DNA from: Bondarzewia mesenterica
Lineage: Eukaryota; Basidiomycota; Agaricomycetes; Russulales; Bondarzewiaceae
Reading direction: 5' to 3'
Length of the DNA: 32,051 nucleotides
NCBI GenBank assembly: GCA_004802705.1
Contig: SGPL01000364.1
Coordinates: forward strand, 1 to 32,051
The notes under the pieces were generated by a model that saw only the letters and a program-made list of their open reading frames with translations, had not been told where the DNA came from and did no database searches. A program made the position numbers and the translations under genes. This document shows, in pieces, positions 10,101 to 19,355 of this stretch (the stretch's first letter is position 1; each line of letters starts with the position of its first letter).

Positions 10101-11285
10101 ATTTGATCGCGAGTGCATCAAGCAATACCTCAATACTGCTTTAGAGGTCACAGTAAGTGCCCTTTCGTGCGTTGCCTCTGACAAACTTACTGGGGGGCTG
10201 ACGCACCATCTTATCTATATCAGCCCGCGTGTCCCGTGTGCCATCTCCCGTTGACGATCGACCTCGAGGCACCAGCTCTGGAGCTCGAACAAAGCGCCGC
10301 GCCTCGGCAGGGCATTCTCGGGCGCCTGAATATTGATACGTGGCGCTCGTCGTCGAAGATCGAGGCGCTTGTGGAGGAGCTTAGTAATTTGAGGAGGCAG
10401 GATGCGACGACGAAAAGCATCGTGTTCAGTCAATTTGTCAACTTTCTGGATTTGATCGCGTTTAGGCTGCAGAGGGCTGGATTCACGGTGCGTGCCATTG
10501 AGGGAAGAGTCTAAATGATAGTCGGCGTTAATTTCTTTTGTAGGTGTGTCGTTTGGAGGGGACCATGAGTCCGCAGGCTAGGGATGCGACTATCCAGCAC
10601 TTCAGTAGGTGTCTTCTCGTCTTCATACCGTTGTTCGGTACTGAGTTTAAGTGTAGTGAATAATGTGCATGTCACCGTGTTCCTGGTGAGCTTGAAGGCG
10701 GGAGGTGTGGCTCTCAACTTGACGGAGGCATCGCGCGTGTACCTCATGGATAGTTGGTGGAATCCTGCTGTGGAGTATCGTAAGTCCAATTTTTGCGTTC
10801 CGAGTTGTAGTCAAGCTCATGATTTTCGCAGAGGCGATGGACCGCATTCATCGGCTCGGCCAATACCGACCCGTGCAAGCCATCAAGCTCGTGATTGAGG
10901 ATAGCATCGAGAGTCGTATCGTTCAGGTACGTTCGCAGGCTCTGCAGATTTCTTACGTTCGACTGACTGGTTTTCACCGTTTGAAGCTGCAAGAAAAGAA
11001 ATCGGCTATGGTAGACGCCACGTTGTCGACCGATGACTCGGTAAGTCTCATTGATTGTCACCAGTATATTTCTTTCGGATGCTCACCGCGATTTGTGTTT
11101 AGGCTATGGGAAGGTTGACTCCCGAAGATGTAGGCATTGCAAAATGTCTTTTTAGGGCGTATCGTGATTATGAACTGACCGTTGAATTGCCTTCGCAGCT
11201 TTCTTTCTTGTTCAGGGTGAGTACGGACCGTGATTATCTGAAGGCTTGTCTCATGCGTTGTTGTTCATTAAATTTACAGCTCTGA
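7177..11285 (+). CDS. RAD16: RAD16-type SNF2 ATPase / RING-finger DNA repair protein
   Basis: About 18 coding exons yield roughly 1,030 residues. Yeast Rad16 works with Rad7 in global-genome nucleotide excision repair, as a DNA translocase and in an E3 ligase complex. The N-terminus is basic ([11 protein letters not shown]), then strongly acidic ([20 protein letters not shown]), then an ER/K-rich helix (about 8211-8393). SNF2 motifs follow: [16 protein letters not shown], Walker A DEMGMGKT (split by introns around an 11-base microexon), [21 protein letters not shown] at 9223 and [20 protein letters not shown] Cys-rich zinc insert (YYFCKKCNC...[11 protein letters not shown]) and a RING finger (CRICNDIAE...CRHIFDREC...CPVCHLPL, from 10045) sit between the helicase lobes, as in Rad16. 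Lobe 2 has [17 protein letters not shown] and [13 protein letters not shown]. It ends LTPEDLSFLFRL. No broken motif is seen. The N-terminal extension is longer than the core needs. Confidence 0.93.
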
Positions 11286-11716
11286 AACACGGAATATACC
11301 CTCCTCGAAACTTCAAAACTTCCGTTGCTCTTGGTGATTTTTTATCAGATTTATCCTGCCTCGTTATACAGTGCGCAGTACTTTTCTTTTTTTGCTTGTT
11401 TATGCCCTAGTTAGAATTGTGCCCCCAAATGCTAACACTCGAAGACAGTATGACAAAATCCTGTTTTTTTTTTGGTAACTTACTAATCCATCCATGGGAG
11501 ATCATTGAGTGCACGCCGAAGTAAAATTACTCCTTGCTTTTCCATCCACAAATAGGGCGTAACAAAAGGACCGCAGAAGACGTAGATTACTTACAATTAC
11601 AAAACTCGCGCGGCGCGCGCAACGCAAGGCAGAGTGAACATGAAATGTCAAGTATGTGAAAAAAAGGAGTGAAGATCGGCGCCTTCACCCTCACGAGATG
11701 ATCATCCGAGCCGAGA
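11286..11716. other. Convergent intergenic: RAD16 and OLE1 3' ends
   Basis: These 431 bases between two converging stop codons are AT-rich with T-runs (about 11465-11474). Nothing beyond 3' UTR sequence was seen. Confidence 0.45.
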
Positions 11717-13486
11717 CTAGAGCTCTTTTCGTAATTTCATCAAATCAGCACTTCCGACATTCTTCCCCTCGCACTGGGTACCTTCACGGCAAGTGACCTC
11801 CAACCTTCGCCAGGGGGGAATGGTACTGGCAGATACATGCTCCATGCCTCCGTGTAGGATGCCGACGCGCATGCTGGACAAAAGCTGGGAATACGCACGA
11901 TAAAAAAAAAAATACATGTGAACGGGAGCAAAAGATGCTGATCCGCGGTAGAGGACTCACATTGTGCGCGGCATTGGAATGATCGTAGACGCCGCCGAAA
12001 AAGGTAGCGGTGGCATCTCTTCCATACATCAGCTCGAGCATACCACGTCCGCCGGGATGATCATCGATAAAGTCAGAAACGTCATGGATGAATCCAGAAA
12101 CGAGAATCAGGGGTCGGGAGGTTGCCTGCTCCTGAACTGTTAAATGAAAGGCGAGGGTGAGAAAAGCCGTTCTTCGCATATAGTATGAACACGGAGCAAG
12201 CCGAACGTACAGAGTTCCCAGGTCACAACAGTGAGATCAGCAGGCTCAAGAGGCTTTTGGAGTCCGTCTTGTACGTCCTTCAATCGTTTCAATTGCATAG
12301 TCAGCTCGCTCTTCTTGATCTCGCCCTCCGGAAATGATCTTAGGTGGGAGGCAAGACCCATATAGGAACAAACGGCTATGAACCACTTCGTTGGGTCGTA
12401 TTGGTGCCATTTGATGGCGTTTCTATAGTCCATGGGGAACTGATGGTGAAAGTTGTGATAGCCCTCTCCGAGGGTCAAAAGCGCGGTCAAGAAATGATCT
12501 CTGGGGGAAAGCTTGTCGTCATATGTCGTCTCTCCGATGTAATGTGCGATAGAGTTGACGCAAAAGACAGACTGGTCAAAAACTCGCCGTTAGAATTAAC
12601 TGGAATGATCAAACAAATCTGGCAGAGCTGAGCACTAACGTGATGCACAATCATTAGCCTGCAGCATCCAGCATGAAAGAAACCTCCACGCCAGTCGTGC
12701 AGGAGGAGACCACATGCACACGTGGGCAGGATTAATCCAAAAAAGAACGCGATATAAAAATACCAGCGATGCTGCCAGATGACGATCCTATTACGCTTCA
12801 AATCGCTGATGTCCGCAGGACCGGGCTTCACGAGTGGCTCCATCAACGTCCAGCCGATGTGCGTGTGCCAAAGGCCACGGTGGGCACCGTATGGATCCAG
12901 ATCCGTGTCTGTGTATCTGCGCCGGAATTGTTAGTTCCTCTCAACGATGACTTATCGAGTCGACGGACCGATGGTGAGATCTATGACCACGGGCCCACCA
13001 GCGTATGGATCCTTGCATAGCACTTCCCCCAGCTATGGCTAAAAAGAGTTGCAGGGGTACGGAAGCATTGTAAGCTCGATGAGACCAAAGGCGATGGTAA
13101 CCTTTGACGAATGTGTTGTCCATATCAGCCGCCGGTCAGAACAACGGTCGGTGCGTACCAGCGGTTATGCCTGTAGGATTGCGATTAGCAATTAAAAATA
13201 CGACTAGAAGGAATGGCGAACCTATCATGCTTATGAGGTAGCATAGGATACCGAACGACAAGGTCGAATGACGAATAGTCGTGGTTCGAAAGCCGTGGAT
13301 AGAGAGAAGGGGGAGCAAAACCTCGACAGCGAGATTGAACCATCGAATTCGGTTGAACCAATACAGAAAATTATCCCAGTTGACGTGCGGGAGGCGTTCA
13401 AGAGTCGGAATATCCGGAAAAGCGCAATCAAATACCGGATGGCTACCGGTGTCAACGTAGGCATTTTGTGCAGGATTGACGGCCAT
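11717..13486 (-). CDS. OLE1: Delta-9 acyl-CoA (stearoyl-CoA) desaturase with C-terminal cytochrome b5 domain
   Basis: Seven coding exons encode about 470 residues. The enzyme inserts a delta-9 double bond into saturated acyl-CoA at the ER membrane using electrons from its own cytochrome b5 domain. The start is [14 protein letters not shown]. Transmembrane stretches flank the di-iron histidine boxes: HRLWSH (in [17 protein letters not shown]), HRSHHR (in [20 protein letters not shown]) and HNFHH (in [13 protein letters not shown]). The C-terminal b5 domain has [13 protein letters not shown] with the heme-ligand His and a second His in YDHSNAAH. The order matches yeast Ole1 (desaturase then b5), and length is close to the family norm. 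The start lies four bases after the 3' splice site of a probable 5' UTR intron. It is divergent from another b5-fused lipid enzyme (ACAD) and convergent with RAD16. Expression control is not visible. Confidence 0.93.
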
Positions 13487-13490
13487 GTTA

Positions 13491-13557
13491 CTGAAATCAG
13501 TGATCATGTACGTTCGGTTTGCCGTCCTGATTTGGAGTGTTCGAAATGAAAACTAAC
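13491..13557 (-). other. Probable 5' UTR intron of the desaturase gene
   Basis: On the minus strand GAG|GTTAGT opens and TTTCAG closes a 67-base intron, after which TAAC precedes the ATG. The reading frame that enters this region from the coding exon has no conserved sequence upstream of the ATG. Predicted from consensus only. Confidence 0.5.
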
Positions 13558-14765
13558 CTCGCCGGAATGGCAAGAAAAAGAGAAGAGCGGTTGCCTCGCA
13601 CTGAGGCAACAGGGGGATGTTGAGAAGAGGTTTTAAAGCGACAGCGCCTACCCATTATTGAACAAATTTTGAGTTTCACGCCCTGTGAAACGGCCCGGGT
13701 GTCCTGTCTTCAGAGCGCTACCTCCCTGCCTTCCTTTGATGCGCTTCCCATGGCACATGAAGTAGTTACAGTAAAGGTGTCTGCCGCATCTGATAGCAGA
13801 CAAGCGTCAGAGAAGCCCGTCTGAGGGCACTTGTGGAGTAAGATCTCGATAGGTAGACTTACTTGAGTCGGTCTTCGTTTCATCTCGATAGCCTGTCGTG
13901 CTAAATATCCTGACATGAAAATTTCATACGCTTACTAGAGAAGCTGTATCGCATTCACGCCAAAATCGCCTACATTCTGTTAAACTGATGTGATGACCAC
14001 CAAAGTTATCGTGATGTTGCTGTACACTGTGCGATGACCGTAAGTATTGTCACTTGTGGGGGGTGCAGACAAGCTATTTATACCTTAGATAGGGCCTACT
14101 ACGGTGAGAAAGAATCTTATAACTCGTGACCAGTCTCCGCTCCATAGCTGGCACCTATAAGTAACACAGTAGACAATCGTTCTATTAAAATCATGACTCG
14201 GAGTTCAAGCTTCAAGGGATGATAAGTATTTGGAATATCCTGGAGCTGGCAGTTGGGGGTTACTTCCCGAAGTATTTCAGGCTCACATGTGATCCAAATA
14301 TCGCTTTCCCCGCCGCAAAGTGCGGCACGATTCGGAGCTCCTTGAAAGTTGAAGGTCTTTCGCCGACGCACATCGGCACTTCCAACTAGGTTCTTTTTGG
14401 TTGTAAATCGCCATGGATAGGCTTACCTGCCGTGTCAATGGATGAAAGCGCAGTTGAGTTCATGCATTCATTATGACTGTTCAGGCAGTCTGAGCAGTCT
14501 CCACTACAGTGCTTTTTCCTCGAGTAACCAGCTTTTCGAGGTGCTTTATTAGGTCCACTCACTTTGCCTCCGTGTGGACCCTAACCTTGAACTGGTTCTA
14601 GGGTTCCGACATGTGAAAGTGAGGAACAAGCCTGACAGCCAGTCGGCAGCGGGGTAATAGTGACCGGTCGCGACTCCCCTGTATTCTTCTTACCTATTTC
14701 AACCCCAGTCTGCGGCAAACGTACTCCCAGAATCCCGCCAGCACACTGTCCCGGTTGTACCAGAG
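13558..14765. other. Shared upstream region of OLE1 and cytochrome b5-ACAD genes
   Basis: About 1.2 kb separates the two divergent transcription units, the longest non-coding stretch here. It includes a minus-oriented TATAAATA (14075-14082) and several short open frames, including one of 84 codons on the minus strand (14117-14371) that starts on GTG and has no recognisable domain. No repeat, RNA or transposon remnant was identified. Confidence 0.4.
14075..14082 (-). promoter_or_regulatory. TATA-like element in the OLE1/ACAD divergent region
   Basis: The minus strand reads TATAAATA in the context GGTATAAATAGC. It lies about 590 bases upstream of the OLE1 start codon, so it would imply a long 5' UTR. 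Pattern match only, possibly chance. Confidence 0.2.
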
Positions 14766-16944
14766 ATGGCGACGAAACTGTTGAAGGAATTTACCGTCGA
14801 AGAGGTTGCACAGGTACGCGACAAGGCTCAATGGGAGCCACTTGCCCTGTTAACTTTTCCCCGCATCTTGTCATAGCACAGCAAAGAGGGCAATGTCGTA
14901 TGTTGCTTTCAGTTGTCCTCACCATTCTGATGCCAATACCAATCTCATCTAGTGGATTATTGTTGATGCAAAAGTTTATGATCTCTCGAGATTTGCCAAC
15001 ATGCATCCAGGAGGGGCGGCAGTGCTATATGCCGATTCAATAGGTAAGAAAAACTCCGGCCTATTTCGCTGTTATTTTTTCAATACATATTGAACTTTAA
15101 CTTCAGCGGGAAAGGATGCGACACAAGCGTTCTTCGGACTTCACCGTCAGGAGGTGCTCTACCGCCCTCAATACGCTCGACTGCAGATCGGCACGGTCAA
15201 GGGAGAAAAATCAATAATTAAACCTCTCGCTGCGGACGAAGTCTCCCAGGTCCCCTACGCGGAACCTTCATGGCTATCTAAGGGCTTCTCCAGCCCATAT
15301 TACACGGATAGTCACAGACGATTCCAGAAGGCCGTACGCAACTTTGTCATGGAAGTTGTGTATCCTGATGCTCAGCAATGTGAGGAGAACGGAAAACGTA
15401 TATCACAGGATGTTGTGGATAAGATAAGGTACGTCTAGTGCCTTGTGTATTGACCGTAAATTGAAGGTTCCCTTATACAGCGAGATGAACATCACCGCGA
15501 TGCGGCTGGGGCCTGGAAAGCACTTGAAAGGTCGCACACTTATGGGCGGAGTTATTACTCCCGAGGAATTTGACCACTTCCATGAGGTGAATTCATATCA
15601 GTAAGATTTCATTCAATCTTATTCTCACATTGACACCGCAAATGAACAGCTCATCGTAAACTTTGAACTCGCACGTTGCGGTACTCGAGGATACATGGAC
15701 GGACTTCTTGCAGGAGGTATTATCGGCCTTCCACCCGTCCTCAATTTCGGATCACCTGAGCTTCAAGCGAAGGTTGTGCCGGAAGTCCTGGATGGCAAGA
15801 AGTTTATTTGCTTGGCTATCAGCGAGGCCTTCGCTGGCAGCGACGTAAGTGGACTGCAGACCGTGGCCAAGAAGGAAGGCGACGAGTGGGTTATCACAGG
15901 GACCAAGAAGTACGCGTTCGATACCTTCATCCGGACATGTGATTGTCTATCGGCATGCTCACGCTCTTGTGGACTAGGTGGATTACGAATGGAACATTCG
16001 CAGATTACTTCACCGTCGCCTGCAAGACTGAGAATGGCTTCACCGTAATTCTTGTCCCTCGCTCGGACGAGCTCTCTACGAAGCCAATCAAGACAGCATA
16101 TTCCTCGACTGCGGGAACGGCATTTGTTTCATTTGACAAGGTGCGGGTGCCAGTGGCAAATACGCTCGGTCGGGAGGGAAAGGGCATGCAAGTCATCCTG
16201 AGCAACTTTAACCACGAGCGGTGGATGATTGCTAGCATGAGTTTGCGGATGCAGCGGCTGGTGGTAGAGGAGTGCATGCTGTTCGTTCACTATCCACATC
16301 TAGTATCCGTAATCGTCGATTCGCTAATTATGCTTCTGTGCGATGTATAGCTGGGCGCAGCAACGGAAGGTATTCGGTAAGTCTCTGCACGCCCAACCTG
16401 TCATTCGGGCCAAGTTGGCTGCCATGATGGCGCGCGTGGAGGCTGCACAGAATTGGCTGGAGAACATCACGCACCAGATGAACAACGTTCGTTACAACCT
16501 TCTTCGCTTGCAACTTACACACCCCTCATCCGATCTGGTATCGTCCTTAGATGTCCTACAACGAACAAAGTGACAAGCTCGCGGGCCCAATTGCGTTGCT
16601 CAAGCAGTACGTACCTCAACATTTGTTTGCTGCTCGGCCATGTACTGACCTGAATTTTGAAGGTTTATCACGAGAACGGGACGCGAGACGGCTGAGGACG
16701 CGACACAGGTGTTTGGAGGGAGAGCTATCACGAAGACGGGTATGGGCAGATTGATCGAGAACGTACGTGGATCTCTTAATGCTGCCCCCGCCTTGCACTG
16801 ACAAATTCATTTGGATTTCGGCAAATACTCTAGTATCATCGCACCTCGCCTTACGATGCAATCCTTGGAGGTGCGGAGGACGTTTTAGGGGATCTGGGTG
16901 TGAGACAGGCATTGAGGAAAATGCCAAAAAGCGCGAGATTGTAG
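14766..16944 (+). CDS. Cytochrome b5-acyl-CoA dehydrogenase fusion protein
   Basis: About ten exons. The N-terminal cytochrome b5 domain (about residues 1-85) starts MATKLLKEFTVEEVAQ and has WIIVDAKVYDLSRF, heme ligand His in MHPGGAAVL and a second His in FFGLHRQE. The acyl-CoA dehydrogenase follows: helical N-domain (FQKAVRNFVMEVVYPDAQ), middle beta domain (AISEAFAGSDVSGLQT, KWITNGTFADYFTVACKT, FDKVRVPVANTLG), and C-terminal helices (WAQQRKVFGKSL, QVFGGRAITKTGMGRLIENYHR, ILGGAEDVLGDLG). The family oxidises acyl-CoA thioesters at C2-C3 with FAD. The probable catalytic Glu is in FNHERWM (codon 16216-16218), the IVD/LCAD position, because the usual Glu near the C-terminus is replaced by Gly. 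There is no obvious mitochondrial presequence and it ends in SARL, so location is unclear. Such b5-ACAD fusions are known in fungi; the substrate is not determined. It is divergent from OLE1. Confidence 0.9.
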
Positions 16945-17343
16945 CTTGTGCTCTAAGGACGTCGCTCTTATTTTTGATTATCTCTACGATTTACAATGCT
17001 GTAGATAATCCTGAACAATTTAGGATCAAGTAATTGCTTGCCGAAAAAGGTGTCGAGCTCTAGCATATTCAATTCAACGTGCTGTCCTGAATGCATAGAA
17101 CTATATTGCTGATTCCTACATGAAAAAAAAAAACCTCGCAAAAACATAATAAGAATCTATAACGTACTGAGAAAGGAAAATGATGCGAAACGATGCGAGT
17201 AATGTAGAGTACTTCTTGTGTATATGAAAGATACAGCTTTGGTAAATTTGGAAACGGAGTGGGATTGTGTTTAGTTCGCAGACGGTCGATGCAATAGCAC
17301 ACCTCTAATTAAGCCCCTCACCACTTAATGCTCAATCAGCGTG
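16945..17343. other. Convergent intergenic: ACAD and FLX1 3' ends
   Basis: These 399 AT-rich bases between converging stop codons include an A-run at about 17122-17133. Only 3' UTR-like sequence was seen. Confidence 0.45.
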
Positions 17344-18672
17344 CTAGGAATTGATACCTTTGCGCGCTTCTCTCTTGGCTGCCGCTCGCTTGAGCATCCA
17401 CGCCAGATTTTCGTACACAACGAATGTAACACAGGTTCCAGGAAGAACGCGAACTAGATTCGTTCCTAGCCCTCGGTAAAACCCGTGTGTTCCTTCATTG
17501 GCCCAAGTATGTTTGACAGTGGACATGATAGTTCGATGATGTGTTCGTGCTAGAGAGGAGTCGTTCTTGTAGTGCGGAGCAATAGGCTGTAAGTAAGAAC
17601 CGAGGAAGGGAATAAAGCGAGGCTACCTGTATCCGCGATCGAATCACTTGATAAGGGTATGTCATCGTAAGTGCCGCCAGTTTTGATCCACCTGACATGA
17701 TTGTGTATGCGGTGTTGGACTGCAACAGAATCAGTGAGAAGTCCATTCGGTTCTGACAGGAGGAAAGAATTTCCCACAAGCTTTTCATCTTTTGCCGTCC
17801 ATTCCTTCCCTGCGGTCGCATACTGCCGTTTTTTCCGTTCGAATGCCCACCGCTTCATCTCTTCGTATGTCATGAATTGCAGCGCGCCGTTGCTGACACC
17901 TACAAGAGCAAGGGAAGTACCGCGATAAAGGCCTGCGAGACCTTCGGAGCGATAGATTGTTTTGAAGCCATCTAATTCTAGCATGAGAATTTATTGAGGC
18001 GTAATGAAACAATAGAACTTGCCCCATAGGCCGCGGTATGCTGTTGGCGAGCCAGCTCGGGAGGTGAACATGCGCACTTTCACGACCCATATTGGATTCG
18101 TCAGGATTGCGGTAACGGCACCTGAGAAAGAGAGACAACATGTGTTATGAGTAAACTGCTGCCAGACAGACGGAATAAGGAGTGCGAACTCGCTTCGGCT
18201 GAGCAGAGGAGATACTGTCCCGCTGACAGAGGCCTGTCGGGGTTCTCAAGCATCGCTCTCTGTTTTAGCTGATTGTAACTAGAGACATAAGATTGATCAG
18301 CAGGTGCTGTTCAGGCCATCGGGACGATTCGACTCACAAGAGAAAGTACAGACCCCAACTGCTTGCATTCCCCGCAATATTTGGACCAACACCTCTGTAC
18401 AACCCCCTCCAACCTTCCAACTCCTTAATACCCTTCAGAGCAAACCATATCTGCTTCCCCACCCCACCTTTCGGTGATTCTGTGGCAACCTGGAATTTGA
18501 CTTTCAGGAGATCAAGTGGGTGCATGCATAGCACGGAAACCACGCCCGCCCCGAGGCCTGCACATGCATGGTCCTAGAATAAGCATTAGCTTCCTGTCGA
18601 AGCCAAACTAAAGATGAAACATACGATAGCATGAGAAGAAAAGAAACTTGGCTGGGTGTAGGATTCGGACAT
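17344..18672 (-). CDS. FLX1: Mitochondrial carrier, FAD/folate transporter type (FLX1/SLC25A32)
   Basis: About six to seven exons encode some 330 residues. The start MSESYTQPSFFSSHAI is spliced to DHACAGLGAGVVSVLCMHPL. Three carrier repeats carry the signature PxD/xxxKxR at PLDLLKVKFQ, PIWVVKVRMF and PYQVIRSRIQ, each followed by a GhYRG motif (WRGLYRGVGPN, LAGLYRGTSLAL, THGFYRGLGTN). The second signature PIWVVKVRM, with Trp in place of the acidic residue, is typical of the FLX1/SLC25A32 and related pyrimidine carriers. FLX1 moves FAD (and folate in animals) across the inner mitochondrial membrane. Length is normal. The exon joining SRIQ to the last repeat adds NDSSLARTHHR, a matrix-loop segment. 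It is divergent from POP. The exact substrate is inferred; a pyrimidine carrier is the main alternative. Confidence 0.88.
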
Positions 18673-18915
18673 CCAAAACCAACTTGTTCATGCGAATCCA
18701 GCCTCCAGTGTTACCGTTACGATTCAGGAGTCGGAAATGACGGGCGGATGGAGATTCTCACGTGGACAATATTTAATGCCGAACCAACAATCCCTCAATA
18801 ATTTGAAGGCGATATTAATTTTCATTCAAGATTGACTCTGTGTGCATGAACGCCGTGTTACAGTTTATTCGTACATAGTTGTTTGTTTTCATGCTCCAGA
18901 GAATGGTTTAGTGCA

Positions 18916-19122
18916 TTAGTCTACTGGAGCCTCATGGAAGCTCATCAGGAATTTTGCTGCCGATAACCCGTTAGATACGTCACGCGTCGCGGTCACGGAT
19001 GCGGGATGCGGGATTCCGAAGACGCGATCTCGAAGGATCTCGAGCTCGGAAACACTACTAACAGTGATCAGCCTCCTCAGTAAGTAAGTGAGAACTCCAA
19101 CATTGTTTTCTGCATCACTCAT
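18916..19122 (-). CDS. Small ORF of unknown status, 68 codons
   Basis: The frame starts on ATG (MSDAENNVGVLTYLLRR) and ends FLMSFHEAPVD with TAA. It lies in the same orientation as FLX1, 244 bases upstream of the FLX1 start codon, and 233 bases from the divergent POP start. I do not recognise the sequence. There is no signal peptide, CaaX end or membrane segment. It could be a small gene, an upstream ORF in the FLX1 leader, or chance. Confidence 0.2.
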   Translation of the reverse strand: MSDAENNVGVLTYLLRRLITVSSVSELEILRDRVFGIPHPASVTATRDVSNGLSAAKFLMSFHEAPVD

Positions 19123-19183
19123 TCAATGACCAACACTTGCCTCACCCTTTAATCGTTTCCTTGTTTCATCTCTTATAGTTATT

Positions 19184-19305
19184 ATTGGCCCCTTATTGGC
19201 TGTTTACGTCCGTGAAATTTCCCGGCAGCTCCAGTGTGAGGATCGGATTCGACCGCGTCCACACGCGGTCCCATTATCATACCCGTGTGTAGCATGCCAT
19301 ATTGG
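19184..19305 (-). promoter_or_regulatory. Cluster of three inverted CCAAT motifs upstream of POP
   Basis: ATTGG occurs at 19184, 19195 and 19301. The first two are 11 bases apart, about one helical turn. NF-Y/HAP sites work in both orientations, so they could serve POP or FLX1. Pattern match only. Confidence 0.3.
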
Positions 19306-19355
19306 TTAACGATGACTGAGAAGATGCTAATCTCGGACTCGCAGAAATCAGGCTC

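Larger units (their letters stand above)
18673..19355. other. Divergent intergenic region, FLX1 / prolyl oligopeptidase
   Basis: These 683 bases carry both promoters. Three ATTGG (inverted CCAAT) motifs sit on the POP side (19184-19188, 19195-19199, 19301-19305). A 68-codon ATG-started open frame lies on the minus strand (listed separately). Confidence 0.45.

Noticed and set aside
11464..11475. T-run as a terminator or poly(A) tract of a retroelement
   Set aside because: No target-site duplication or reverse-transcriptase remnant; it is ordinary AT-rich 3' flanking sequence.
14117..14371. 84-codon minus-strand frame in the OLE1/ACAD region
   Set aside because: It begins on GTG, has no recognisable domain, and the in-context ATG frame stops within 40 codons.
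18916..19122. Possible macrocyclic-peptide precursor next to a prolyl oligopeptidase, because the peptide begins MSD
   Set aside because: It lacks a proline-bounded core and the conserved recognition tail of that family. POP is a housekeeping gene in most fungi. Kept only as an ORF of unknown status.
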